Shown here: piece by piece, positions 32,640-44,604 of the stretch
How positions within the stretch are numbered: position 1 is the stretch's first letter
How the letters are laid out: every line of letters starts with the position of its first letter
Origin: Acanthacorydalis orientalis
Taxonomy: Eukaryota > Arthropoda > Insecta > Megaloptera > Corydalidae
Reading direction: 5' to 3'
DNA: 64,000 nucleotides
Assembly: GCA_034766995.1 (NCBI GenBank)
Contig: CM068313.1
Location: 58,510,877 to 58,574,876 of the forward strand
Translations under genes and position numbers: made by a program
The notes under the pieces: generated by a model
Seen by the model: the letters and a program-made list of their open reading frames with translations, nothing else
Told to the model about the DNA's origin: nothing
Database searches by the model: none

Positions 32640-33480
32640 CGAGATACCCCCCTTTAAGAATCTTCAAAGCGTTCCAATACTCTTCAGTGGAAATCAGTTC
32701 AACTGTTGTTGAGGACGAATTATCGTTCACTTTACTCTTTAGGAAGTCCTACAATAATAAATCGAGTTATGGAATATCTGTGCTTCCGGGAGGCTAGTTG
32801 ACGTTACCTCTTCTTGAGATTACTTTTTGTGAAAACAGTTCATGTATCGCCGAAAGTCATGGAATCATTTAAGGGGTGGAACGTGGCCCCGTCTTGTCGA
32901 AACCAGGTTTCTTCATTATAGTCTTGTTAATCGAGTTGTTGCAGTCCAAAATAATTATTGATCATGGTGATATAGCACTGTGAATCCATAGTCAATGCAC
33001 GGCTCTTGCTGTCTTCAAAAAGTATGGCACTATAATGCAAAAAAATGATACGGCAACGCAGACAGTGACTTTTGGGCAATAAAAAGGTCGTCACCACTTC
33101 AATATTGGATTGCTATCTCTCCATAATCGGTAATTTTGCCTTTTTATATGGCAATTTAAGTATAAATATGCCTCAACAGTGAAAAAAAATGTTATTTATA
33201 TTCTCGAATTTCACAAACATCTCATTTACGAAATTTAACTTCAAAATGAAGTCATTCTCATTCAAATTTTGAACTATCTGAATAACAAAAGCCTTAAGTT
33301 TTAACTCCTGTGCAATAATTCCGTACAGAGATGATTTTATCGTGTTCGGTTCGCAAGCGCTACGGAGAGTAGCGCTTCACATTTTTATAGATTCGTACTG
33401 ACATTGGCTAAACACGGGGATCATTTTTTGCTGTCGAGCCAGTTCTTTTGAACTCATCCACCTATTCCATAATCAGAGTT
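32640..33480 (-). pseudogene. IS630/Tc1/mariner-type DDE transposase remnant (DUF4817-associated class)
   Basis: On the minus strand, broken frames give a recognisable order. KLPIMER-like and EVVTTF at about 33130-33080 are followed by PKVTVWC (about 33060), a YFLKTARAV / LTMDSQCYITMINNYF block (about 33000-32950), ETWFRQDGATFHP (catalytic D, about 32880), ISRRGNVN (about 32810) and LDLLLDFLKSKVNDNS (about 32760). The W-x-QDGAT-H then P-LDFFLWG pattern marks a widespread insect transposase class distinct from the DD34D mariners around it. Stops and frameshifts are frequent. TIRs were not found. Confidence 0.65.
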
Positions 33481-34608
33481 GAACTCGGTGCTTGTCCAAT
33501 ATTGTGTAATCGCTAATGATTCGGGAACTTACGTCGAACGGTTATTACAATTTTTACTCTCATAATACTACCGCACACAAAACGCGCGTTGTTCTCCTGT
33601 ATAGCAAGATAGGGCAACTTATTTTCCAAGAAGCGCGAGTTATACATCAGTTAACCCTATAATATATTCATTTAATTAAACCTTATCTTAGAATAAGTAC
33701 ATCTATCACTAATCATACCATGTCTTGACGAGAAGGATATTTTGTAAACAAAACTATAAATAATTGTAATATTATTATAAAAAAAAACTGTAAATAATGT
33801 AATAACTACTAATTAAGACAAACATTTCATAACATGCTAAAGTAATATTGTAATTTTCCAATAATGTTAATAAATTATAATCATATCCGATTTAGATGAT
33901 AAAACAATTATAAATACTGTAATAATCGAATAATAAAGCAGTCAGTAACTGATCTTAAAACTAAACAGTTCGGCTCGAGTCCTTTCGAGCGGTTTGTAGT
34001 TTTTAAAAACCCACAAGTCGCTGTAAAAAACAAAATTCGCGCTTGCGCTCATCTACTTCGTTATCCCCTTCCCTCACTACCTCAATGCGCTATTCAAGAC
34101 ACTTCTTCTTCACCCTCGTTAGTAGATTTAGTTTGTTTTTTCGTTAGTATGGTCTCGTTGCGGTGGTAACTATAGATGAGGAGGACCATCGTTTAGTCCG
34201 TCCATTTCCAAGGGTATTGCTAGTACTTTGAGCGATATATTTTTACGGCTGGTAGTCTGATGACCTGGTTCACTAATCATTCTCCTTTATCCGGGCTTGT
34301 AACCGGCTTCCATTACAATAAAAACTATTTATTCCATCCAGTTGTAGTTGCAGGCGGAGTTATTCAACATAAAGAAGTAAAATTTTTATTAGGACACCCT
34401 GTATATAATAAAAGGTCTTCTTTAAAATATTCAGATTTGCAATTATGAGACATTTTGTACCCCGAAATTAACTAGACCAGTTACATGACGTTTATATTCG
34501 ATCTAGGGTTCAATTTTTATGGGGGGAAAAACTGCAGTCTATATTTTATTTTTCCGATTTTTATTTTTTTATTACTTTTTACTTGATACATTTTTAAACG
34601 TATTTTTA

Positions 34609-34613
<5 letters not shown>
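33481..34613. other. Spacer of mixed composition, nothing recognised
   Basis: The middle part (33960-34400) is less AT-rich and may be an unrecognised repeat. The inverse GGGTGTCC-type motif at 34393-34406 is a candidate transposon end. There is no credible open frame. Confidence 0.3.

Positions 34614-34668
<55 letters not shown>
34614..34668. repeat. (TA)n microsatellite
   Basis: A pure TA run. Confidence 0.95.
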
Positions 34669-34672
<4 letters not shown>

Positions 34673-35135
34673 AATTTAAGAGCGAATACTTCTGGTATTC
34701 TGCAAGCAATTTTAAAATAAAGTGATTGTACTTTCTGTTTATTTGATAGAAATCGATTTCAATTTTATTTTTTACTGAATCAGGATTTTATATAAAAAGA
34801 TTGCAGTTATCATTTAATTAAATTTTTCTCTTATATGACGAGTTTCAAATTAGTATATAATATACATGGTGCCCTAATTTTAATTTTTTTTTAGTCGAAA
34901 AATATGACAAGACCGGAAAAATTTTTGTAATTTGTGAGGCGGAAAAAGAATTCTTCTGTGAATTTTTTCATGTCTTCAAAACAGTTTTATTAAAAAGAAA
35001 CAGTGCAACTTCAATTTTTACAGATTCAAATAACTGGTTCGTTATTTTTTAATAACAATTGCTTGGGTTATGGAATACAAAACAATGAGATATGAAATCA
35101 ATAATTTATTCTTAAAGGAATATATAATATGAAAT

Positions 35136-35175
<40 letters not shown>

Positions 35176-36559
35176 AACATTTTTGAGAAACATTTAAATA
35201 TAAAGCTACAATGAAAGGAGTGCAGTATATTAAGACGAATTATTTATGAATTTACTATTTTCATTATTGTACAAACTTTTGAATAACAGTTTTGAAGACA
35301 TTATGGAAGTAATGTTCAATTTTAAAAATCTTTAAGATAATTTTTGTAGCAAATTTTAAATATAGTATGAAAATTATTTACTTTAAAATGTCTAAGAATA
35401 AATCAAATCTTAATATAATTAAAAATTGGTCCCGCCGCTGCGTGTGTCTTTTATTTGTTCACTGATTGGTTGATATCGGTCACGTGAACTCTGTTCTGAT
35501 TTGTTGATATCAGTCACATGATCAGTGTTTTGTTTCACGGTGTACAACGAAAGAATGTATGCGATTTTAATATAAAACTGATAAAAATTTATTCACCGAA
35601 GTTTTAAACTGAAAAATTGTTACACATTTTAAGATTGTAGTTTTTTATGTTAATTTTTATAAACTTTTCTAATAAAAATTTTACGACTTACATTTTACTC
35701 GGATTATCTGTTAATTTCTGTTTATTGTAGGAGGTAAGTATTACCGATCGGGTGGCGAATCCCTTCCTTTCTAGGATTGGTGAGCCCAGCGATAATGGAG
35801 CGAAACGCCCTATTATACCAAATAAACAAAAATACATTTGTGTGATTCTATATAAATATTTTATTTTCTATGATTTATATATAAATAAATATTACATATT
35901 TTAGGAGGTGCATGTTGTTTATTTATAATTTCATAAAGATAGATATTGAAAGGCTCAAGAAATATTCCATTTGAAACCATATTTTTGAGTATATCATACT
36001 ATACTAAACTCTTCAGCGCCAGTATAAAGGAGTTTATGCTTTGTAAATCTTGTAGATTCTTCGAGAAGAAATGCGCTTGCTAAGATTAATTTAAAAAAAT
36101 AGTATTTATGAAAGATAATAGGAATGTAATAAATTGGTGAATGAATCGTAAAGGCACGTATGAATCGTAAAGGAATCGTTTAGGCACGAATAAATTTAAT
36201 AATAAATAAATAATAGCAAAAATTTTAGTGGTAAATAAGATAGGATTGTCGGGAAATCTTTTTAAAAGAAAAATGTATGAACTTATATTATATATTAAAG
36301 CCTTATCGACGGGGTGGACACCTTGATTTCTTATTTCTAAGACGGGAAGGAAAAATACATACTATTTTTTATACATTCTTTTATTTAATAGAAAAATTAA
36401 TATTTTTACTTAAAAATAACAGAAGTAAAAAAATTATTCAAACTTCATAAAAAACGTTGAACTTCATGAAAAATAAAACATATATACATTATACAATATT
36501 ACCCCAGAAACTAGTTCATATAAAATTACAAAATTAAGTTTGAGAAATTAATTATTCTG
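34669..36559. other. AT-rich spacer with two small repeats
   Basis: No gene was recognised. A (TA)n run lies at 35140-35172. At 35461-35530 a 35-bp unit beginning CTGATT(G/T)GTTGATATC is present twice in tandem. Confidence 0.4.
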
Positions 36560-36847
36560 TCTGTTATGATAGGTCTGAAAACAAGTTTCTATGTGTAATG
36601 TGACTTTACAAAAATTACACATTCACTTAGTATCGCTCCTTTTCTTATTAGCGCAACATACGCGACATCGATTTTTCGTAAACTTATCATTTCTTTCAGT
36701 TTTTATTCTTTCTATTTGGTGTTCCTTTAAGTTCTTAAAATATTGGTCTTCATCATGACCGTCACTATTACTGTCAATATCATTATTAGTTTCTACATCC
36801 TTGGTAAAGGTTTTTTCCGAGTTTACACTGCTTTTTTTTGATATCAT
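36560..36847 (-). pseudogene. piggyBac-like C-terminal cysteine-rich domain remnant
   Basis: On the minus strand a 74-codon open frame (MISKKSS...) is acidic in its first half and ends with HQIERI, then RCRVCCANKKRSDTK and a stop. Reading through the stop continues MCNFCKVTLHIETCFQ. The cysteine spacing C-x2-C, then C-x2-C and a final C with a CFQ-type end, matches the C-terminal cysteine-rich domain of piggyBac transposases. The catalytic part is absent on either side. No TTAA-flanked ends were found for this piece. Confidence 0.65.
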
Positions 36848-37254
36848 ATTCTAAAATTTTCAAGTTAAAATAATAAACACTATATTTATTATCACTTTGG
36901 TGCACACTAAAATCTTAACTGCAACTGAGGTGAAATATGTGTTATTGCGTATGATATTCATATGATGGCATACAGCGTCATCCATAACATACAATAGTAT
37001 TCAATTTGACGGTAAATAGCGTCATACGTAGATAATGTTCTAATAAAAGTCACTAAAAATTTTCATAATATACGAGTAAGGACAAAATAGTGGATAAGAC
37101 AGGCTCAATAATGGTAGGTAATAGTCAATAATAGGGCAAAATATTACAATTACTAATAAGTGTAATATTAATTGTAATATTTTTTTATTACTTTTACGAA
37201 ATAATGGAAATAACGCTTTTTATAACATTTCTTCTCTCTCTTTCTCTGTATATG

Positions 37255-37256
<2 letters not shown>
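36848..37256. other. AT-rich spacer
   Basis: Nothing was recognised apart from scattered GCGTCAT motifs (36975-37035). Confidence 0.3.
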
Positions 37257-37291
<35 letters not shown>

Positions 37292-37308
37292 TTGTGTATA
37301 TATATATA

Positions 37309-37355
<47 letters not shown>
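37257..37355. repeat. (TA)n microsatellite
   Basis: A TA run with a TTTGTGT interruption. It ends at the CAGT of the next element. Confidence 0.95.
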
Positions 37356-37358
<3 letters not shown>

Positions 37359-38293
37359 TACACCCGCACCAAACGATTGTCCCACCGAATGACTCATAGC
37401 ACAACAATCGGGCTTCACGCATTGCTCACCACAACAAGATCATATCTTGCCAAATAATGACAATAACTGACTGCACTGCAGTGGAGTGGAGTAAAAATAA
37501 TCTCTTATTCAAGTCGCTACTTCTCCTTGACAATAATCCTGGTCATGGTCCCAATTTAGCCTCGTATTTGATTACTCTCTCTATGACTTCATAAAGATTA
37601 AGTTCTTAACACCTAAAACGACACCTTTCCTGCAGCCCATGGATCAGCAGGTAATTTTTAATTTCAAGAAACTCTGTACAAAGATAATGTTAAGGGCATG
37701 TTTCGATGCTACCCAAAACAACGGAATGATTCTTTCAGAGTTTTGGAAAAAGTAGTATAACATCCATGATGCTGTGAAATTGGTTGTGAAGGCAAGGAGT
37801 GGTCACTGTACATACACTAAATATCTCTTGGTGGACATTATGGTCTGATGTGATGCATGATCCTGATTTCGATTGTGTAGAAATAAGCAGACGCAGTCCA
37901 CTCTGAATAAGTTCTCCGCCAATGCCTCAACTTTATCCCAGTTGTGTGCCACTATCATAAAAAAGGCTAGAATTGATTCTCGTTCTTGTAGTTAATTACT
38001 AGAAATCTGCATGGAGGGTGATGTTTCCTCTAAAGACCAGTTTTGGTAAATTGCGAATGTGGGCCACCATCGAATAAAAACACATTATGAGTAAAAAAAA
38101 GTAAATTAAAATAATTTATTTTCGTTTCTTGTACGTACTTTTCAAATTAAATTTTATCTAATGTATGGATAGGATTTTGGCGGCTTTGTACCAGATAGAA
38201 CGTTTACATATTATAAGTGCCTTATACAAAGACCGTTTCAAGGAACGACCGTTAGTCCTGCGCCAATTACGGTCGTTGAAAAAGTGTCCACTG
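37356..38293 (+). pseudogene. Tigger/pogo-superfamily element remnant
   Basis: The plus strand encodes, with frame breaks, LLLDNNPGHG (second catalytic D region, about 37520), IKIKFLTPKTTPFLQPMDQQ (about 37600), VIFNFKKLCTKIMLRACFDA and MILSEFWKKYNIHDAVKLVV (37710-37790), then NISWWTLWSDVMHDPDFD to 37870. LDN-PGH followed by LQPMDQ-VI-FK is diagnostic of DDE_1 transposases of the Tigger/jerky type. The N-terminal half is missing. Candidate ends are CAGTACACCCGCACC at 37356, beside the (TA)n, and, inversely, CAGTGGACACTTTTTCAACG ending at 38293. These pair only weakly. Confidence 0.75.
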
Positions 38294-38623
38294 TCTAATA
38301 TTTAAGTAGTTTAAATAGTCAATGAGAGATTAGTTTCAACAAAAAAAAAACGTTATGCAACTTAAGGAGAGTAAAAATTCATTTTGGAAAATAAATTCAA
38401 CCACTGTATAAACGAAATGAAACTCGAAAATATGAATACAACTCCATTTATTTTCGAACATATTTTTGTACTCTCGATAAAACTTAAATAAAATATTTAA
38501 GAAAAATATCTTATTACAATTTTCTATTCGAGAGGAAATAAACCCTTTTAAGTCATAAAAAAGTTTCCATAGCTATAAATTTGTCTTCTATATTTCATGT
38601 ATATCTGTGCATTTCTCTCTTTA

Positions 38624-38672
<49 letters not shown>

Positions 38673-39380
38673 TAATATAAGTTTCATACATTTGTTAATG
38701 ATATTTTTGCAAGTTTTAATCCAGTATTTTTATATTAGTCCTAATGTCAAAATTTTGTTTTAAAAAGTCTAGTTACGCTATTGTAAAAATACACTACAAT
38801 TCAATAAGTAGTATTAAAACGCTTACCGCAGGCATTTCTCAACCGAAAGAAAGAGATATACCGTCGGTAAGGTGAAAAGGAAACCCCAATATGTTAGCTT
38901 GACATGCACTTTTTATTCTTATTATAATTTGTTGTGCTCGCAGCTGCCCATATAAGAAAAGATAAGCCGCATAAAATTGAAGGCATAATCAATTTTACGC
39001 AGCCTAAGCAGATAAGAATATTCTATAGGTAGTAAGTAGTAGCGTGCCGTCTGAACGATACGGATAAACTGTGGAGCTTTCGTCTGATGCTAAGTCCAAA
39101 CGATCGTATCGAAAAATGGCCGGCGTCGCGACGCGTAGAGCCCGGCCGACCGATACACGTCGTCGAAGGATCATACGATCGACAACACTATACGACAAAT
39201 ACTTAAAATACTTACTACAATACCAAGATCGAATGTGCATTCACCAAAATAATATATTGAATAGGTTGCAATGTAGAAAGAAATTCGTTTCTTCCCCTAT
39301 TCGATTTATTTGATAAGATAAAAAAAGGACCTTCATATCTTTTATACTCGGAATGGTCTAAGCACTCACAATTACATAAC

Positions 39381-39443
<63 letters not shown>

Positions 39444-39517
39444 CAAATTGCTGTTCATTGTAAAATATGTTACTAAATCCATATTAAGTAGAACAGGTAG
39501 GAAATGTAATACGAAAA

Positions 39518-39599
<82 letters not shown>

Positions 39600-39764
39600 T
39601 CAAGTATTTATTTTTACATTTATGTTTCTACATCACACTATTGTAGTGACATTCGCCTATAAATATGTTTAAATTGGGGTGATGTACTTGATAATTATTA
39701 TAAATTATGTATTTGTTCTTTTATTATTATTTTCGATAATTGAAAATTAATTATTGTACATATG
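38294..39764. other. Spacer with three (TA)n tracts and a GC-rich patch
   Basis: TA runs lie at 38629-38667, 39381-39437 and 39523-39596. The 39040-39200 stretch is unusually GC-rich (CGGCGTCGCGACGCG) but has no recognisable frame. No gene is supported. Confidence 0.4.
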
Positions 39765-40044
39765 TCAACAAAATAATAAATGACAAACACACGCTTCGAG
39801 ACAGAACAAATGAACATTAATACGCGCTCATAAGCCTGCTTTGTTTATTCCCGCCTTTCCCATGAATATATAAACCGGGAAAATTAGCAGCATCATCTCT
39901 CGGTCTAGCATGACAGCTTAGTATGTAAGCTAGACCAATGACTCATCCCATCATATTTTGTCAAAACAATCCAATTCGACCCAACACTTCGTAGGTTCTA
40001 CGTACAGGTCCAAGGTACACACAACAATCCACAACTAATTTTCG
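39765..40044 (+). other. LTR-like or promoter-like segment, uncertain
   Basis: TATATAAA at 39867-39874 is followed about 30 bases later by an initiator-like TCATCTC. The segment has mixed composition and runs into a LINE fragment. It could be an LTR piece, but ends and target duplications were not found. Confidence 0.25.
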
Positions 40045-40475
40045 CGTACGCGTCCTGAGGCCACTGCTGTTCACCTTCTACATGCATGACTTTCTCAAAC
40101 TCCGTCCATCAATCATCAGAGCATTCTATGCTGATGATACGGCCCTGTACACGTCCCGTGACCGGAATTCCATCAACCTAGCAATCAATTCCATGGAGAT
40201 AAGCTCTTGCTCAGATACACAAATACTTCACCAAAAACAAGATTCAGGTGAATCGTGCGAAAACCGAGGCCGTCATCTTTTTCACTGGAAGGACGGAGAA
40301 GAAGACTTTTAAGTTCCAGGAGGACACCGTCCACACAACATCGAAACTCAAATATCTTGGACTCCTGCTGGACAGAAAACAAACAGCCACGGCCAAAGAC
40401 AGGAGAGCCGAAGCGAAAGCAGCGAAATTTCCCATCGCACCCATCCTTAAATCCAAAAACATTAATTTAAAGAAA
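40045..40475 (+). pseudogene. Jockey-like LINE reverse-transcriptase fragment with the YADD motif
   Basis: RVLRPLLFTFYMHDFLK at 40045-40100 is the pre-active-site block, and FYADDTALYTSRD at about 40123-40160 contains the reverse-transcriptase catalytic YADD. After a frameshift near 40200-40250 the reading continues KYFTKNKIQVNRAKTEAVIF and LKYLGLLLDRKQT to 40470, the same downstream block as in the 4079-4657 fragment. Both the 5' part and the true 3' end are missing, and no poly(A) was seen. Reverse transcriptase copies LINE RNA at the target site. Confidence 0.75.
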
Positions 40476-41003
40476 AAGAATTCATTTATACATCTAATAT
40501 TTTATGACAAATGTTTAGATGTAGTATATAAGGGAATTAAACTTACGCTTCCGCACGACAGTATTAAAAAAAAAAGCAAAAATTGAAAAAAATATGTTAG
40601 TTCAATTATATTTCAGTATTGATTTGAACTAAAATACTAAATAAAAAATGACATGATTTTTCTTAATCCCTGCGCCCGCTTTTTATACTTCTATGTGAAA
40701 ACCTAAATTGAATCACCCTACATCTCTTCAATATTATATGAATAGAAATAAAAGTCTATTAAAAATAATAAACAGTACGTTTATTAATTAAAAGCACTTA
40801 AGTAATCGAAATCAAAATAGTATTAATATAAATCGAATTTTTAATAGATCATGAATATTAGAAAAAACATATTTCGACACTAAATTTATATTTAAACGAA
40901 TATTGAAGATTTAATTGTAATTTTACATAGGACGGAAATTTTTCAATTACTATTTAAATTGCACTGAATAATAAATTTCATCTAGTGAAAATATCAGTAG
41001 CTT

Positions 41004-41006
<3 letters not shown>
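40476..41006. other. AT-rich spacer
   Basis: Nothing was recognised. Confidence 0.3.

Positions 41007-41086
<80 letters not shown>
41007..41086. repeat. (TA)n microsatellite
   Basis: A pure TA run. Confidence 0.95.
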
Positions 41087-41089
<3 letters not shown>

Positions 41090-41570
41090 GAAATAAAGTA
41101 AGTGAAAATCAATAAAAGTCGAAGTAAGGCCGTAGCTAGCAATTCAACTTAATTCAGAGACGGCCCGAATCAAACGACATGAACAGACCGGGCGAGAATG
41201 TAAAATAGGAATGTAAATGTCATTGATGAATTTTTCAAGCATTCGGAGTGAGTGTCCGGTCCAAACCGGCGGTCCGACGCTCTCATCGTTCGAAACGAAC
41301 GGTAACGACAGAAGGTAGTCGAGTCCGTTGTACAAAACGATTTTTACACATCTGTCTGTTCTTATTGTCGTAGAAATCATTGTCCCAGACATGTATGCGA
41401 GGCCGACTAAACGGAAAATACTATACGTTGAATAGAATTGAACTTTCTCAATGTTCAAAGTCAAGATTATTACGAGAAAGATCTGTTTGCTTTATTGACA
41501 TTTGTGATAGTTCGACTGGAGTATTTTATTACAAATAATATCAGTATAATGTATACATATATACATAATA

Positions 41571-41574
<4 letters not shown>
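41087..41574. other. Spacer containing a 106-codon ORF of unknown nature
   Basis: A minus-strand frame at 41464-41144 is open for 106 codons in moderately GC-rich sequence. It has no motif I recognise, no neighbouring gene and no clear start context. It could be chance. Confidence 0.25.

Positions 41575-41625
<51 letters not shown>
41575..41625. repeat. (TA)n microsatellite
   Basis: A TA run ending at an ACAGTATAGCTCGGCG motif. Confidence 0.95.
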
Positions 41626-41628
<3 letters not shown>

Positions 41629-41710
41629 TATAGCTCGGCGTATAAGCTTACCCTTAAAACTCAAATAAATCTTCAAAATATAAGGGGTCGTCTTATACGC
41701 GTAATATAAT
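41626..41710. repeat. Candidate pogo-type terminal sequence
   Basis: CAGTATAGCTCGGCGTATAA beside the (TA)n, followed by GGGGTCGTCTTATACGCG at 41685-41702, forms a partial inverted arrangement (CGGCGTATAAG against CTTATACGCG). Motifs like these occur at ends of Tigger/pogo-type elements. No transposase accompanies it. Confidence 0.35.
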
Positions 41711-41933
41711 ACAGAAACTTTAAAATAACACGAAGAATTTAATGTGCTTATGTAGAAATTAAATCCTTTTTTAAAAGAAGAAAATGGACTTAAACTTTGG
41801 AATATAAGGTAAATTCGTTGAATAAATAATTTAAAATTTTTTTTTTTAATAAAATACAAATGGGAGAGTTGTTTTAGAAAGACAAAAGCTCTATTTTTAT
41901 GCATGATGGGGCACTGTGTTATACGAGGGTGGT

Positions 41934-42995
41934 CCCAGAAGTACCCGGCTTGACCTAGAGATGGCGGTATTTGTTTGAAAAATATCACTGTATTAGAAAG
42001 TACACAATCTAGAAAGCATATGTTTCAAGTTTGAGGACGCCAGGTTGTTTAGTATTTGTTTGGCAGCCATCAATAGTGAACGTTTTCAGTGAGTTTGTGA
42101 AAATGGAGAAAATTCGTCAACGTTACGTGATACAATACTTTCATTTGAAAGGCCTCATCCCAACCAATATATAAGCTGAACTGGATTCTACTCTGGGTGA
42201 GTCTGCTCCTTCGTTTACAACTACTGTGTGCAAGATGGGTGCCACGTTTGCTCACACTCGAGCAAAAACAGTGTCGTGAAGATGTTTCAATTGAGTGTTT
42301 AGCGAAGTTTCACAGCAACAAAGCAGAATTTTTGCGCCGTTTCATAACCATGGATGAAACATGGGTCCAGCACTTCACACCCGAGACAAAAAAACAATCA
42401 AAATAATGGACTGAAAAAGGAGAATCGGCCCCAAAGGAGGAGAAGACCGTTTCATCTGCAGGCAAGGTCAGGGCGTCGGTTTTTTGGGATGCGCGTGGGA
42501 TAATTTTCATTGACTATCTTGAAAAAGAAAAAACTATCAACGGCGAGTATTATGCGAACTTATTGCAACGTTTGAGCGAAGAAATCAAGCAAAAACGGCC
42601 GCATTTGGCTAAGAAGAAAGTGTTGTTTAATCAAGACAATGCACCAGCTCACAAATCCGTTATTGCAATGGCCAAAATTAATGAATTAAAGTTTGAATTG
42701 CTACTTCATGCACCCTATTCGCCAGATTTAGCCCCCTCGGATTATTTTCTGTTCCCAAACTTGAAAAAATGGCTCAGTGGTCAAAGATTTCCCAACGATG
42801 AAGAAGTGATGTCGGCAGTTAATGGGTATTTTGAGGAGCAAGACAGTTCTTATTATAAAAAGGGTATCGAAGTTATTGAACATCGCTGGGAAAAGTGTAT
42901 AGTGCTGAAAGGAGATTATGTTGAAAAATTAATATATTTTTTTCCAAAATTTTTGTGTTTTCTTTGTTGGGTCGGATACTTCTGGGACCAACTCG
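41934..42995 (+). mobile_element. Mar-2 mariner copy 4, internally deleted
   Basis: Left end CGAGGGTGGTCCCAGAAG and the slightly eroded right end (CCAACTCG in place of CCACCCTCG) are bordered by TA (41932-41933, 42996-42997). The transposase begins at ATG 42103 (MEKIRQRYVIQYFHLKGL). A stop lies within TNI-stop-AEL. A deletion joins PSFTT to the segment before WVPRLLT, removing the second helix-turn-helix. Catalytic blocks MDETW (42350), FNQDNAPAH (H changed to N) and YSPDLAPSDYF (42740) all keep their D. A TAA after KKQSK interrupts the middle. Confidence 0.88.
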
Positions 42996-43054
42996 TAAAC
43001 CTAAGGTCTAAGATTGGTGTTTAGATGAAATTAATGTTGTAATTCTTAATTAAT

Positions 43055-43185
43055 CAGGGAATTCGCCAGATATGAACCCAATCGAGAACATTTAGTAGTT
43101 AATAAAATTGCTGAAACGCAAATTGACCATGATTGGAACCATAAGAAAAAAAACATCAATTCTATCTGTACATTTAGATGTGAAA
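43055..43185 (+). pseudogene. Tc1-like transposase C-terminal scrap
   Basis: NSPDMNPIENI followed by a stop and LIKLLKRKL matches the end of DD34E Tc1-like transposases (the E of NPIEN is the last catalytic residue). Only about 45 codons are recognisable. It lies between Mar-2 copy 4 and a piggyBac-like fragment. Confidence 0.65.
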
Positions 43186-43189
43186 GGTA

Positions 43190-43600
43190 AACCTGTGTTT
43201 TCGTCAACTTCTGCGTTAACTCGGTATTCTGCGATGGTGTCTTATATACAAAAATAGAATAAGTGTGTTATCCTTCAATGTAAGTTACATAGTAAAGAGC
43301 TTGCAAGTGACACAGACAAAAAGGCACAAATCATTTTAGATTACGATAAGACTAAAAGTGACATTGACACAATTGATAAAAAGATAACTTGTTACACTTG
43401 TAAAATAAAAACAAACAGGGGGTCAGTTCTTTTATTCTCCAATATTTTAGACGTATCAGTGAACAATGCATTTATGCTTTTCACTAGTATTTTTTCAGAT
43501 TGGAACACCAATAAATATCATAGACGACGGATTTTTATCGAGACATAGGATGAGGTTCTTTCATAAAAGAGCATACGGCTAGAAGGGTCCATCCCTTCCG
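43190..43600 (+). pseudogene. piggyBac-like transposase, C-terminal half remnant
   Basis: Reading in one main frame gives KPVFSSTSALTRYSAMVSYI, a stop, NKCVILQCKLHSKEL, then KKAQIILDYDKTKSDIDTID, CYTCKIKTNRGSVLLFSNIL, DVSVNNAF and YHRRRIF to about 43540. The order DYNKTK-x-x-VD, then C-TNRWP and F-N-LD--G-NAF, is the conserved piggyBac block around the last catalytic Asp; here G-G-V-D is SDID, so the acidic residue remains. The remainder is lost in frameshifts. No ends were identified. It is a third, distinct piggyBac lineage in the window. Confidence 0.75.
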
Positions 43601-43789
43601 TCTCTAAACTGTCAAAATTTAACAGATAGCCTTATAGTATCTAACACAACACTTCACCGACAAAATCTACAAATGAGCGAACTGATAAAAAGGAGCCAAG
43701 AAATAAAATATTGCTTTTTGTATAGATCCATACATGGCTCTATTTGGACCCTAAGGTCTTTAGTGTTATCTATTTTGAGGGACGAACAA

Positions 43790-44515
43790 AGGTTAACAAA
43801 TGTCCAAGTATCATATTAGTTATATTTTGCTTTGGGAGTTTTGTCAGTGCAACAACGCAACATCTGCAGAGAAAATATTGTGAGAAATGTAAGGTTCAGA
43901 TGTTATTAGTCTTAGTCAAGATCAGAGATGGTTTCAACGATTTCAGTTCCGGAACTACAGTCTTGAAGATGAGGAAATTTCAAGACGTACTCAAGAGTTT
44001 AATGATGAGATCCACTGAACACTAGTGAAACAAAATTCTGGTAGAATAATAGAATAATTAGACAAAAAACTCAAATCAACGGATTCAAATATCCATCGGC
44101 ATTTGAAAATGATTCAAAAGATTTTTAAGATGGGTCAGTGGGTTCCACATGAGTTATCGGACGTTAATTTAAAACAACGTGGGGACATTTTCACTTCACA
44201 GCTATAGCGATTGCAAAGTGATCTGTTTCTGAATAGAATTGTTATTGGTGAAGAAAAATGTATTATTTATAGCAATATTAATCGTCGAAGAGAATGGATT
44301 GACAGCATCAAAATACCATCTTCAGCTGCAAAAAGAAGGCTTCATTTAAAAAAAGGTTATGTTTGCATAAGGTCTATTGATGCGATAGAGAAATAATTAT
44401 CCATTGTACACTATTACCAGAATCGAACCAATACAAGGCAGATAAAGTGTGAATAACTGGTATGGCTGAAACAACCCATTCATGAATATGTCAAGGTCAG
44501 TATTAGTCAAGGTCA

Positions 44516-44604
<89 letters not shown>

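Noticed and set aside
34180..34340. A tRNA-derived SINE head
   Set aside because: I could not find convincing A and B boxes with the right spacing.
41144..41464. 106-codon minus-strand frame as a possible receptor-like gene
   Set aside because: No transmembrane pattern or family motif could be identified, and there are no neighbouring exons.
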